A DNA stretch of 24,625 bases from JAFGPS01 sp964570855. Its GTDB lineage: Bacteria; Planctomycetota; Phycisphaerae; Sedimentisphaerales; Anaerobacaceae. The notes beneath the pieces were generated by a model. That model searched no databases, was not told the DNA's origin, and saw only the letters and a list, made by a program, of their open reading frames with translations. The translations under genes were made by a program, and so were the position numbers. This document shows, piece by piece, positions 16,199-24,042 of the stretch. The first letter of the stretch is position 1. Each line of letters starts with the position of its first letter. Where the stretch lies: the NCBI GenBank assembly GCA_964570855.1, contig CAZMZR010000049.1, forward strand, positions 1 through 24,625, written 5' to 3'.

Positions 16199-18150
16199 TT
16201 TTCTTCCCCCTGAGTTAGTATCGCCGGGCGAGTTAACCATCCTGCCAGCCATGTCTCGGCTATTAGTACGACAAGAAGTGCCGTCAGCAGCCACCGCCAG
16301 AGTTTTTGTTGGGATTCCATTTCGATTACACTACTGTGAAGTTTGGACTGCCGTGTCTGTTCTAATGTCACGCCGAAGGAGCTTTGAATCGGTATTCCGA
16401 GCTGCTCGAGATCATCAAGTGACATGGGGGCCGTACGACTTTCCTGTGCCGGCAGNNNNNNNNNNNNNNNNNNNNNNNNNNNNNNNNNNNNNNNNNNNNN
16501 NNNNNNNNNNNNNNNNNNNNNNNNNNNNNNNNNNNNNNNNNNNNNNNNNNNNNNNTGCCAGCCCGATGTCAGTACCAAAAGCGAGCCTTTGCCGAGAGGC
16601 ACCTCGAATAACGCTTGGTCGTTATTATCGAATCGGGCCAAAGAGCGAGCCCCGGGTAAGTTCTCGATATCGATTTGTCGGTACTTCCAGAAGTGAATCT
16701 TTGTGAAATCACCGAAATGAGGTTCTGCAAAGAGCGACAGGAGCGGGTGTTCGAATTCAATCGAGCCGAGCATGGCATATTCGTCAACTTTAGCTTCTTC
16801 GGCCTTTATATTATCGAATCCTGTAATAGCCGCGATGGTTGAAGCGGCGTCGGCGGACTTCATTACAAAAAACACACTTTTACCCGATTCTATTTCCCGG
16901 CGGATGGCTTTTATATGTTCCTGAGGTAGCGGCTCGGTCATAATGATAAGGTGTGCCGAGATAATATCGGTATCCGTGAGAGTATTGTCTGCCCGCCTGG
17001 AAACCAAATGAGGTTTGAGTGTGCCGATTGGCTGAAAAGCTCGCTGAATATAGTAGAGCATTTGCTTTGGGTCTTTGTCGTCGTCGCTACCTATGTAAAG
17101 AATATTAACCTGCTGGTCCGGATTCGGCGCCAGATAAAGAGTATTGTCAAAGTTATGGTCGTCACCTGTTAGAACAATTTTCTGACCTGTTATCGACTTC
17201 GGTCCGCTCGGGACATTGGTGACAATGCTGTGTCCGGGCGGGACGTAAACGTCAATCGATTTGTCTGAGGTTCCCGCCGAATCGACATTGACAATGTTTA
17301 ATTTGAATTGTTCTACGATTGCATCGGCGGAATTAGTGATGCGAATGCGCAACTGATTTTCATTATCGGGGCGCGCCTGATAATCGTTACTTGTAACTAA
17401 TAGCTTAGCCATTAATTGCATAGAGGCGTTGGTGTTGCCTTTGGCCTTAATCGGTTTGACTACCAGTTCGATCTGTTTCGGCCATTCGTAGGTATGCAAA
17501 GCGTCGAGATTGCCGCCCTGTTGCAGGTCGCTGATGAGCACAACCTGACTTTGGCCGGAAATTTGTTGCCGGTCGTTGATTTCATCGTCCTCAATAGTTT
17601 CGGCGGCGGCAACCAGGGCATTGCCGAGGTTGGTCGAGGCCCAGGCCGGAGATAATCCTGATATTTCTTCGATAGTGACCGGAACGCGCCTGCCCGGACT
17701 CAGCTCGCTCCATGATTCGAATCCTATCAACATTATTGCATTTTTGTCGAAACTAATAACGCATACGCGATCCGTCGGTTCCGCATTTTCCAATACGGTC
17801 CGGGCTTCGTTGACGGCCTGCGTCCACATCCCGATTCGCTGCATGGACGCACTTGTATCGATTAACAGCACAACCCGTTTACCAAAAGGTATCTGGTCGC
17901 CTTCCACGGCCCGGAGGAAGAATGGACGCGAAAAAGCAAACGCGAGCAGGCACAATATCAGACACCTGAGAATCAGAAGCGGCAGGTTTTCCAGACGGCT
18001 GCGACTCCTGAATCTCGGTACTGTGGTACGCAAAAACATCAACGAACTAAACGTCACGCGTTTGCGTGTGTTACGGCGAATCATATGCAGTATTATCGGC
18101 AGACTGATTGCCGCAATACCGGCCAGGAATAACGGATAAAGAAAACTCAT
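16195..18150 (-). CDS. BatA-like membrane protein with VWA domain (contains an assembly gap)
   Basis: ATG 18150 is chosen because it gives the BatA N-terminus 'MSFLYPLFLAGIAAISLPII...HMIRR', follows AGGAGG by six bases, and makes an ATGA overlap with the previous stop. The longer frame from 18291 is non-genic. Two N-terminal helices (about 4-22, 56-75) flank a basic loop. The VWA domain (about 90-270) has an intact MIDAS, D98-T-S100-A-S102. A GATase-like/Rossmann region follows ('VNILYIGSD', 'LIIMTEPLP', 'LLVLTSGW'). One helix near the C-terminus carries 'LLTALLVVLIAETWLAGWL'. The 100 N after 'LTSGW' replace an unknown length of sequence; the flanks do not repeat. It probably presents its VWA domain to the MoxR ATPase. 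Confidence 0.82.
   Translation of the reverse strand: MSFLYPLFLAGIAAISLPIILHMIRRNTRKRVTFSSLMFLRTTVPRFRSRSRLENLPLLILRCLILCLLAFAFSRPFFLRAVEGDQIPFGKRVVLLIDTSASMQRIGMWTQAVNEARTVLENAEPTDRVCVISFDKNAIMLIGFESWSELSPGRRVPVTIEEISGLSPAWASTNLGNALVAAAETIEDDEINDRQQISGQSQVVLISDLQQGGNLDALHTYEWPKQIELVVKPIKAKGNTNASMQLMAKLLVTSNDYQARPDNENQLRIRITNSADAIVEQFKLNIVNVDSAGTSDKSIDVYVPPGHSIVTNVPSGPKSITGQKIVLTGDDHNFDNTLYLAPNPDQQVNILYIGSDDDKDPKQMLYYIQRAFQPIGTLKPHLVSRRADNTLTDTDIISAHLIIMTEPLPQEHIKAIRREIESGKSVFFVMKSADAASTIAAITGFDNIKAEEAKVDEYAMLGSIEFEHPLLSLFAEPHFGDFTKIHFWKYRQIDIENLPGARSLARFDNNDQALFEVPLGKGSLLVLTSGWXXXXXXXXXXXXXXXXXXXXXXXXXXXXXXXXXXLPAQESRTAPMSLDDLEQLGIPIQSSFGVTLEQTRQSKLHSSVIEMESQQKLWRWLLTALLVVLIAETWLAGWLTRPAILTQGEEK
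16456..16555. other. Assembly gap of unknown true size within the BatA-like gene
   Basis: One hundred N interrupt the coding sequence. Unlike the other gap, its flanks are not duplicates. In related proteins the 'TSGW' stretch is followed by tens of residues before an 'ESRTAP' motif; here 'PAQESRTAP' follows the gap at once. Coding sequence is therefore missing, and 100 is probably a placeholder. The frame is the same on both sides at the nominal length. Confidence 0.8.
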
Positions 18151-19124
18151 ACCGTCCTCCTGGCAGTCGATGCCTTTACGTGTCGTATCTTTTTCCTGCG
18201 ATGCATTCTGTCCTGTAGGAATTCCAGCAAAGCCAAATCGAACGGGCGGTCCGTGGCGAACAGATGGTAGTCGATCCCGAGGTTTCGACATGTTGTTTTG
18301 ACTACGGATAAATGTTTGTCCAGCTTGCGTTCGTACACTTTTTGGACGACGGACGGTTCGACGTACATGTTGCGTCCGGATTCGATGTCCTGAAAAAGTG
18401 CAGGTGTCCTGAAATTGAAGTTCAGCTCGGCGGGGTCCAGCACGTTGAAAATCACTACATCATGGCCGCTGGCCCGCAAATAGTTCAAATCCGATTCGAG
18501 CCGTTCGAGAGAGGTCAGCAGGTCGGAAATTAAAACAATCAGGCCCCGCCTGGTTATTATTTCGGCGATTCGTTTGAGCGGCGGACCCAGGTCCGTGGCG
18601 CCGCCTCCGGGATGGGCTTCCAGTGTCAGCATCAATCGGCGCAGATAGCCCGGCCGATTGCGGGGCAGCATATATTGCCTGATTTGATCGTCGAAAGTCG
18701 CCAGACCCACGGCGTCACCTTGGGTAAAAAGAAAATATGCCAGGGTTGCAGCTAATGTGCCGGCGTATTGTGATTTGGTATAGGCGCCTGAGCCGTAACC
18801 CATCGAGCGACTGTGGTCCATGAGCAGGTGACAACGAAGGTTTGTCTCATCTTCGAATTTCTTGATGTAGAACCGGTCGCTGCGGGCATAGACACGCCAG
18901 TCAATATAGCGGGGATTGTCGCCGGGACTGTATTGGCGATATTCGCTAAATTCTACCGAGAAACCGTGATAGGGACTTCGATGAATTCCCTTCCAGAATC
19001 CCTCGACGACAACTTTGGCGCGGAGCTCCATCGATTTTATTTTCATCAGCGAAACCGGGTCAATCATACCGTCGGCGTTCCCGTTGTTTTTCGCTAAATT
19101 AGATGCGGCCCCTTTTTTTGTCAT
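18147..19124 (-). CDS. DUF58 family VWA protein (MoxR partner)
   Basis: The protein has 325 residues. ATG 19124 forms an ATGA overlap with the MoxR stop, with AGGAG nine bases before it. The DUF58 signature 'YSPGDNPRYIDWRVYARSD' is at about 65-83. A VWA fold follows with a full MIDAS: D103-H-S105-R-S107, then 'GGATDL' and 'VLISDLL'. There is no signal peptide and no transmembrane helix, so it is cytoplasmic. DUF58 proteins are almost always encoded next to MoxR ATPases and are thought to bind them. Here the gene lies between the ATPase and two membrane-bound VWA proteins, as in Bat-type clusters. Confidence 0.92.
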   Translation of the reverse strand: MTKKGAASNLAKNNGNADGMIDPVSLMKIKSMELRAKVVVEGFWKGIHRSPYHGFSVEFSEYRQYSPGDNPRYIDWRVYARSDRFYIKKFEDETNLRCHLLMDHSRSMGYGSGAYTKSQYAGTLAATLAYFLFTQGDAVGLATFDDQIRQYMLPRNRPGYLRRLMLTLEAHPGGGATDLGPPLKRIAEIITRRGLIVLISDLLTSLERLESDLNYLRASGHDVVIFNVLDPAELNFNFRTPALFQDIESGRNMYVEPSVVQKVYERKLDKHLSVVKTTCRNLGIDYHLFATDRPFDLALLEFLQDRMHRRKKIRHVKASTARRTV

Positions 19125-20128
19125 TTAGTGTTGCTCTCCTTAACAGATTTGAGCAGCCGGTCGATAAGGTCGGTAACCATCACGCCCTCGGCCTCGGCGC
19201 GGTAGTTGATTAATATACGATGTCGAAGAACCGGGTAGGCAAGTTCGCGTATATCGTCGAAACTCACATGCGATTTGCCGTAGAGAAGCGCCCGTGCTTT
19301 GGCGCCGAGGACCATATATTGGGATGCCCGCAGTCCGGCCCCCCATGTGACCCACTCGTTCACGAAGTCCAGTTTATTTTCACTGCCCGGTCGTGACGCC
19401 GCCGCGAGCCTTACCGCATACCGAACGACATCCTCGGCAACGGGTACCTTTAACACCACATTGTGAAATCGCAGCAGGTCTTCGCCGCTCAATATCTGTT
19501 TGATAGGTTTAGGTTCGACCGTGGTTGTCTGGCGGACGACTTCGACCTCCTGGTCCTCCGGCAGGTAATCGATCCAGACATTAAACATAAACCGGTCGAG
19601 CTGGGCTTCGGGCAGGGGGTATGTCCCTTCCATCTCGATGGGATTCTGCGTTGCAAAGACAAAGAACGGTTCGCTTAAGGCATGGCATATCCCGACGGCC
19701 GTCACGTGGTGTTCCTGCATCGCTTCGAGCAGGGCCGCCTGTGTTTTCGGAGGTGTTCGGTTGATTTCGTCGGCAAGAATCATATTGGCGAAGATGGGCC
19801 CTTTAACGAAGACCATTTTTCTCTCGTGGTCGGTTTGCTGAAGTATTTCGGTGCCGGTAATGTCTGCCGGCATAAGGTCCGGCGTGAACTGGATTCTCTG
19901 GAAATGCAGGTGAAACAATTGAGCCAGTGACTTTACCAGCAGTGTCTTGGCCAGTCCCGGCGCGCCGGTAATCAGGCAATGCCCGCCGGAAAGAATTGCG
20001 ATTATCAGATGCTCAATCACGTTCTCCTGGCCGATGATGACTTTTGATAGCTCCGTCGCGATACGCTTGCGCGCCCCTGCGACTTGTTCAACAGCCCATC
20101 GTTCGAATTCATACGATTTAGTTGCCAA
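19121..20128 (-). CDS. MoxR-family AAA+ ATPase
   Basis: The protein has 335 residues from TTG 20128, the first start that follows a Shine-Dalgarno sequence (AAAGGA, eight bases away). It gives the usual family length and avoids a 79-bp overlap with the DUF4159 gene that the frame's earlier opening (20248) would need. Walker A is GAPGLAKT (55-62). Walker B is MILADEIN (116-123), followed by 'RTPPKTQAALLEAMQE'. Sensor 1 is Asn162 in 'FATQNPIEMEGTYPLPEAQLDRF', and Arg179 in that stretch is the likely arginine finger. A sensor 2 region lies near 'GLRASQYMVLGAKARALL'. These are all the marks of an active MoxR chaperone-like ATPase, which remodels or activates partners through VWA proteins. The 41-nt gap to the previous gene is the only non-overlapping junction in the operon. 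Confidence 0.93.
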   Translation of the reverse strand: MATKSYEFERWAVEQVAGARKRIATELSKVIIGQENVIEHLIIAILSGGHCLITGAPGLAKTLLVKSLAQLFHLHFQRIQFTPDLMPADITGTEILQQTDHERKMVFVKGPIFANMILADEINRTPPKTQAALLEAMQEHHVTAVGICHALSEPFFVFATQNPIEMEGTYPLPEAQLDRFMFNVWIDYLPEDQEVEVVRQTTTVEPKPIKQILSGEDLLRFHNVVLKVPVAEDVVRYAVRLAAASRPGSENKLDFVNEWVTWGAGLRASQYMVLGAKARALLYGKSHVSFDDIRELAYPVLRHRILINYRAEAEGVMVTDLIDRLLKSVKESNTK

Positions 20129-20169
20129 ATTCAGTTTCCTTTCACTTCTGTGACGCTTGCAGCGCCGAA

Positions 20170-21075
20170 TCAATGTGTCATTGCATAAAAAACTATATTT
20201 ATTCCAAGTGGATATGCCTTCTTTTCCGAAAACTCCCGGAAATACCACTCGTCTTCACCCTCGCGTTCCCATCCGTCACCGAGGTCTGTATTGCGGCAGA
20301 TAATTACCATCATCCTGCCCTTGTCGTCGTATATGGCCATATAATGAGGTATGTGAGCGTCCGGCCGTTCCCAGGTAACGACATTGCCGTTATAATATCC
20401 GCTGAGTGCGACGTTGATACTGGGGATCTGGGGTTTTTCCTTAAGATCGAATACGAAATGGAATATCGGATGGTCCAGTGTCAGCTCTACCGGTTCGCGT
20501 TCGGGAAAGACTCGTTTCAACTCAGAGTAAATATTATACCATTCGTTTTCACCCCAGAAATCGTCGATCATCAGGAACCCGCCGTTTAATAGATATCGCC
20601 GGAGATTCTTGACCTCCTCTTCACGAAAGACTAACATTCCGGGTTCTACGATGTAGATAAAGGGGTAATTGAATAGTTCCGGGTCCGTCAGTTCGAGGAT
20701 GATTGGTTCCGGATTGACTTCAAGCGATGTTAATTGATGCAGGCGAAATGAAAAGTTCAGCTCGCTGTCGGGATAGTCCGTCGCCCAGTTGCCGCCGCTG
20801 AAACCGCGGCCGGACCTGCCCCCGCCTCTTTGTCCGTCGTATCCGGAGGAATAGCGGATTCGCACGAAAGTAAAGACATCGCCGGAGAACTCCCTGTCAA
20901 TCTCCCACTCGGGCTCGAATGCCCTCCGTTGATTGTCATATCTCTGAACCGGGCCTCTTTGTCGAGCTCCTCGACCGGGTATTCGTCCTCCGGACGGCCT
21001 TCTCTGCGCCAATACTCCGGATACACCCAAACATCCTGCTATTAACAAAATAATAAGCCACCTTGCTTTTGTCAC
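20170..21075 (-). CDS. Secreted DUF4159 family protein
   Basis: The protein has 301 residues from GTG 21075, which overlaps the previous TGA (GTGA), with AGGAGG seven bases upstream. A signal peptide spans about 1-23 ('LLIAGCLGVSGVLAQ'), then an Arg/Gly-rich stretch (about 25-45). The DUF4159 domain fills the rest: 'FTFVRIRYSS' strand, 'FRLHQLTSLEVNP', 'YIVEPGMLVF', 'LRRYLLNGGFLMIDDFWG', 'HPIFHFVFDL', and a closing 'YPLGINIVFYAMTH'. DUF4159 is regarded as a GATase-like fold without a known reaction. In planctomycetes it is common next to MoxR/VWA genes. It should act outside the cytoplasmic membrane. Confidence 0.85.
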   Translation of the reverse strand: MTKARWLIILLIAGCLGVSGVLAQRRPSGGRIPGRGARQRGPVQRYDNQRRAFEPEWEIDREFSGDVFTFVRIRYSSGYDGQRGGGRSGRGFSGGNWATDYPDSELNFSFRLHQLTSLEVNPEPIILELTDPELFNYPFIYIVEPGMLVFREEEVKNLRRYLLNGGFLMIDDFWGENEWYNIYSELKRVFPEREPVELTLDHPIFHFVFDLKEKPQIPSINVALSGYYNGNVVTWERPDAHIPHYMAIYDDKGRMMVIICRNTDLGDGWEREGEDEWYFREFSEKKAYPLGINIVFYAMTH

Positions 21076-23687
21076 TGCAACACCTCCTGAGTTGTCGGTG
21101 ATTCGCTTTGGTTGTTTGATTCGGGCTTATTTTGTTCGGGATTGTTTTTTTCGATAATTTCCAGTAATAGTTTATGTGCCTGACGAAAGCGAGGTGCTTC
21201 GGCCAGTGCTATCAGGACATGTCTTTTTGCCGTGACGGGGTCTTTTTCTTCGAGCAGTCTGCCGAGACGATAATTCAAATCGGCCGGATCAGCATAGTCC
21301 AGCGAAAGCAAACGCCGATATGATTCGATTGCTTTATCATCCTTACCGAGTTCTTCGTATGCACGGCCCAGTTCCCAGTGCAGCTTTGTCAGCAGGGGGT
21401 ACACCGCCATGTATCTTTCGCCATTTTTCACAACTTGTTGCCAGTTTTGTTCTTCGATAGCAATTTCCATCAGCCGTTCGTAAGCATAAATCGAATCGGA
21501 GGATATTTCCGCTAACTTCTCAAGGACCCGGCGCTCCTGTTCTCTCTGGCCGAGATTTCTATATGCTTCGGCGAGGAGTTGATAGCCGTTGTCCTGGCCG
21601 GCGTATTCGGGGTAGAGCTTAATTAGTTTTTCGAGAGGTTCCTTTGCCTGTTCCCATTTGCGTTCTGCTAAAAGACCCCTGGCGTATAAAGTTAATACCG
21701 GGATATTATTTGGATGTTCCTTTAGCCGTTCGGCTAACGCTTCGCTGTTTGTGGTGGTAAATTGTCCGCTTTCGGGCTGCTCCCATTCGGCATCAGGCGC
21801 CAAATCCTCGGCGCGTTTTCGGGCAAATGCCATGAATTCCTTTTCAATTTTGTCCAGCGGCTCGGCGTGTTCGGAAATGGCTTTGTTGACGTCCACCCCA
21901 TTTGCCAGGTCGGCCAGAATCGCCTTTAAGCTATCGTAGCCATATTTCTCGACGATAAATTCGACCACGAGGCAGGACTGGTAATAGGCGAATTGCAGGT
22001 GCATCGGGGTCTTCGGGCTAAGAAAAGCACCACTGAGATTGCCGATAGGTGTGAGCTGCCCTTCAAGTATCATCGTACGATACTGCGGGTTCATCTGCTG
22101 GCCCCACGTCGGATTTTTTTTCGATTCTTCATAAACGGAAATACCTTCGCTCAGCCATCGCGGCATCTTGTTGTGTGTGATGTTCAGCGTGACGACGTGG
22201 CAGAACTCATGCCACAGCGTGGCTTTCCAGTTGGAAGGATGCTCCGCCTTGGGACTGTTTGCCGTTATGACATTGCCGAAGCATACGCCCAAAAAGCCGT
22301 CGCCGCCGGGTATGCCGAACGTACGCACTGCAAAATCCTGCTGATCGGGAAAGAGCTCCAATATCACGGGCCGGTCCAATTTCAGTCCGTATTTGTCACA
22401 CAATTCCAGATCAGCCTGCATCAGCAGATCCAGCACATCTCGGCCATAGATGGCCGCTTCGCGCTGCTCCATACGCACAATGAATCGTCCCTGCTCTAAG
22501 GTCCTGAATTTGGCAAGGTGGTCGCGAAGATTAGCAAGATTATAAGCCTGGATGTTATACGCATCCTGATTGTAAACTTCTTCCGCCAAAGCCCAGCCTT
22601 CGGATTCGTGACCGAGCCGAAGCAGGTCCTGTGCCAACTGGATTTTCGCCGGTATGTAATCGGGGTCGAATTTCAACGCTTGTCGCTGGTATTCTTCCCC
22701 TTCTGCAAAGCGATATTTCTGCGATAGTTTTAAGCCGATCAGGTAATCGACTTTCGGATTCGTTGACCAGTGCATTAACGCAGTGGCTCTGTTTTTTTCA
22801 GCGGCGTTCGGATCGTTCGAGATATGTGCCAAAACACAACGATACGCCCAGGCTTCCGGACGCCACGGATTTACGGCGGTAATACGTTCGAGCGTATCGG
22901 TCGCGGCGGCGTAGTCTTCGCAATCGATTTGATGCTCGGCCAGCAGTAATAACGAACGCGCATGATTGGGATTGATAAAAAGGGCGGCATCTAATGATTT
23001 GGACATTGCAATACGGTCGCTGTAGTAGAACGCCCCGGCCAGTCCGCAGTGTATGTCCGGGTCGTCGCCGAAACGCCCGAGGGCTTGGCGGTATTTATCG
23101 GCGGCCAGCTCGAAGTCCTGCTTGTCCATCGCCAGTTCCGCCGCGGCCAGATACGCCTGACGGCAGTTGGGATCTATTTGAAGTGTCCTGTTATAAAACT
23201 GGTCGATTATGGTTTTCGGCTCGGCCCCGAGCTTTAGCAGCACCTGGCCCAGAGCTACCACCTCGGATGCATCCCAGCTCCGGACTGCACGGGAGTTGGC
23301 GGCCTGGTATATTCTTGATAGCATCTCGTTTGCAGTCCTGCTGCGATTATTGTAGAGATGTGCCGAATGGCCGAGTTTTAACAGGCGGATGCTGTATGGA
23401 TGATAGAGCAGGGCCATGTCGATTTCTGATGCGGCTTCTTCGTATTGGCCCAGCTCCATCAGCGATTCGACCTTGAGAATCCACCAGTCTCGCTCGAAAT
23501 CTCCTCTTGAAATGGCTTTATTAACGGATTCGATGCATTGGGTATAACGACCGGTCTTGAATTCTTCGCGGGCCTGGTCGATATCTGCTTTTCGAGCGGA
23601 TCCGAATGATTTTCCGGCAGAAAAGACAAAGAATATTATTAGAAAAAGGCATCTCTGTTGAAAAGTATGCTTATAAAAGGCAGCCAT
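21072..23687 (-). CDS. Exported TPR protein with HExxH (peptidase MA-like) metallopeptidase domain
   Basis: The protein has 871 residues and heads the operon. ATG 23687 has only a weak Shine-Dalgarno sequence (GGGGT). Residues about 1-32 are a signal peptide. TPR-type helix pairs occupy about 35-330 ('RQAYLAAAELAMDKQDFELA', 'AATDTLERITAVNPWRPEAWA') and again 640-850. Between them lies a metallopeptidase domain (about 430-620) with H493-E-F-C-H497 as the zinc site and Glu514 ('WLSEGISVYEE') as the likely third ligand, the gluzincin/peptidase MA layout. All catalytic positions are present, so activity is likely. The TPR regions probably bind the other operon products or substrates in the periplasm. 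Its TGA overlaps the DUF4159 start. Confidence 0.85.
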   Translation of the reverse strand: MAAFYKHTFQQRCLFLIIFFVFSAGKSFGSARKADIDQAREEFKTGRYTQCIESVNKAISRGDFERDWWILKVESLMELGQYEEAASEIDMALLYHPYSIRLLKLGHSAHLYNNRSRTANEMLSRIYQAANSRAVRSWDASEVVALGQVLLKLGAEPKTIIDQFYNRTLQIDPNCRQAYLAAAELAMDKQDFELAADKYRQALGRFGDDPDIHCGLAGAFYYSDRIAMSKSLDAALFINPNHARSLLLLAEHQIDCEDYAAATDTLERITAVNPWRPEAWAYRCVLAHISNDPNAAEKNRATALMHWSTNPKVDYLIGLKLSQKYRFAEGEEYQRQALKFDPDYIPAKIQLAQDLLRLGHESEGWALAEEVYNQDAYNIQAYNLANLRDHLAKFRTLEQGRFIVRMEQREAAIYGRDVLDLLMQADLELCDKYGLKLDRPVILELFPDQQDFAVRTFGIPGGDGFLGVCFGNVITANSPKAEHPSNWKATLWHEFCHVVTLNITHNKMPRWLSEGISVYEESKKNPTWGQQMNPQYRTMILEGQLTPIGNLSGAFLSPKTPMHLQFAYYQSCLVVEFIVEKYGYDSLKAILADLANGVDVNKAISEHAEPLDKIEKEFMAFARKRAEDLAPDAEWEQPESGQFTTTNSEALAERLKEHPNNIPVLTLYARGLLAERKWEQAKEPLEKLIKLYPEYAGQDNGYQLLAEAYRNLGQREQERRVLEKLAEISSDSIYAYERLMEIAIEEQNWQQVVKNGERYMAVYPLLTKLHWELGRAYEELGKDDKAIESYRRLLSLDYADPADLNYRLGRLLEEKDPVTAKRHVLIALAEAPRFRQAHKLLLEIIEKNNPEQNKPESNNQSESPTTQEVLQ

Positions 23688-23790
23688 ATTCTATCTACCC
23701 CACCGACTACGAGTGGAAAAATCCGGGGATGTATTCCAGCGCAGCCCTGTTTAATCTATTTCAATCGGGTGTTCCAGCTTGTTATCTTTT

Positions 23791-23820
23791 AATATAACCG
23801 ATTTATAAGGGTTTAGTCAA
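23791..23820 (-). promoter_or_regulatory. Promoter candidate for the eight-gene operon
   Basis: On the minus strand, TTGACT (23820-23815) is followed after 18 bp by TATATT (23796-23791). Transcription would start near 23784, giving a leader of about 97 nt before ATG 23687. No other good promoter was found within the operon. Confidence 0.5.
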
Positions 23821-23829
23821 TATCTCTGA

Positions 23830-23914
23830 CCCTCAGGGACTCCGTTAATCTGAATAGGCGCACAGCCTCCTGAAGGATATACTATCCCTTAATACATTCA
23901 GACGTTTTGGTCTG
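23830..23914. promoter_or_regulatory. Dyad symmetries in the divergent control region
   Basis: Three dyads lie between the divergent promoters: CCCT-C-AGGG (23830-23838), directly upstream of the operon's -35 box; GGATA-TAC-TATCC (23875-23887); and CAGAC/GTCTG (23899-23914) around a 6-nt loop. They may be operators shared by the operon and the GH127 gene. The rest of the 355-bp gap (23688-24042) shows no gene. Confidence 0.35.
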
Positions 23915-23966
23915 TTCGGATATTGCCAAAAAAACAGGACTTTTGCATAACGGCCGAGCAAATTAC

Positions 23967-23995
23967 TTGATATATCTCAGTTTGAATAATAAACT
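23967..23995 (+). promoter_or_regulatory. Weak promoter candidate for the GH127-like gene
   Basis: TTGATA (23967-23972) and TAAACT (23990-23995) are 17 bp apart, with 5/6 and 4/6 matches to sigma70 boxes. They sit about 50 bases upstream of ATG 24043. Confidence 0.3.
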
Positions 23996-24042
23996 CGTTT
24001 TTCCGACAGAAAATATCAGATAAAAACAATATGAGGAATGAT

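Noticed and set aside
16199..16294. Longer start for the DUF4175 gene
   Set aside because: ATG 16198 has a Shine-Dalgarno site and the same ATGA overlap seen at other junctions. The extension is the neighbouring gene's coding sequence in another frame.
18151..18291. Longer start for the BatA-like gene
   Set aside because: The extra 47 residues have no family resemblance. ATG 18150 gives the standard BatA N-terminus after AGGAGG.
20129..20248. Longer start for the MoxR gene
   Set aside because: It would overlap the DUF4159 gene by 79 bp and add 40 residues not found in MoxR proteins. TTG 20128 has a Shine-Dalgarno site.
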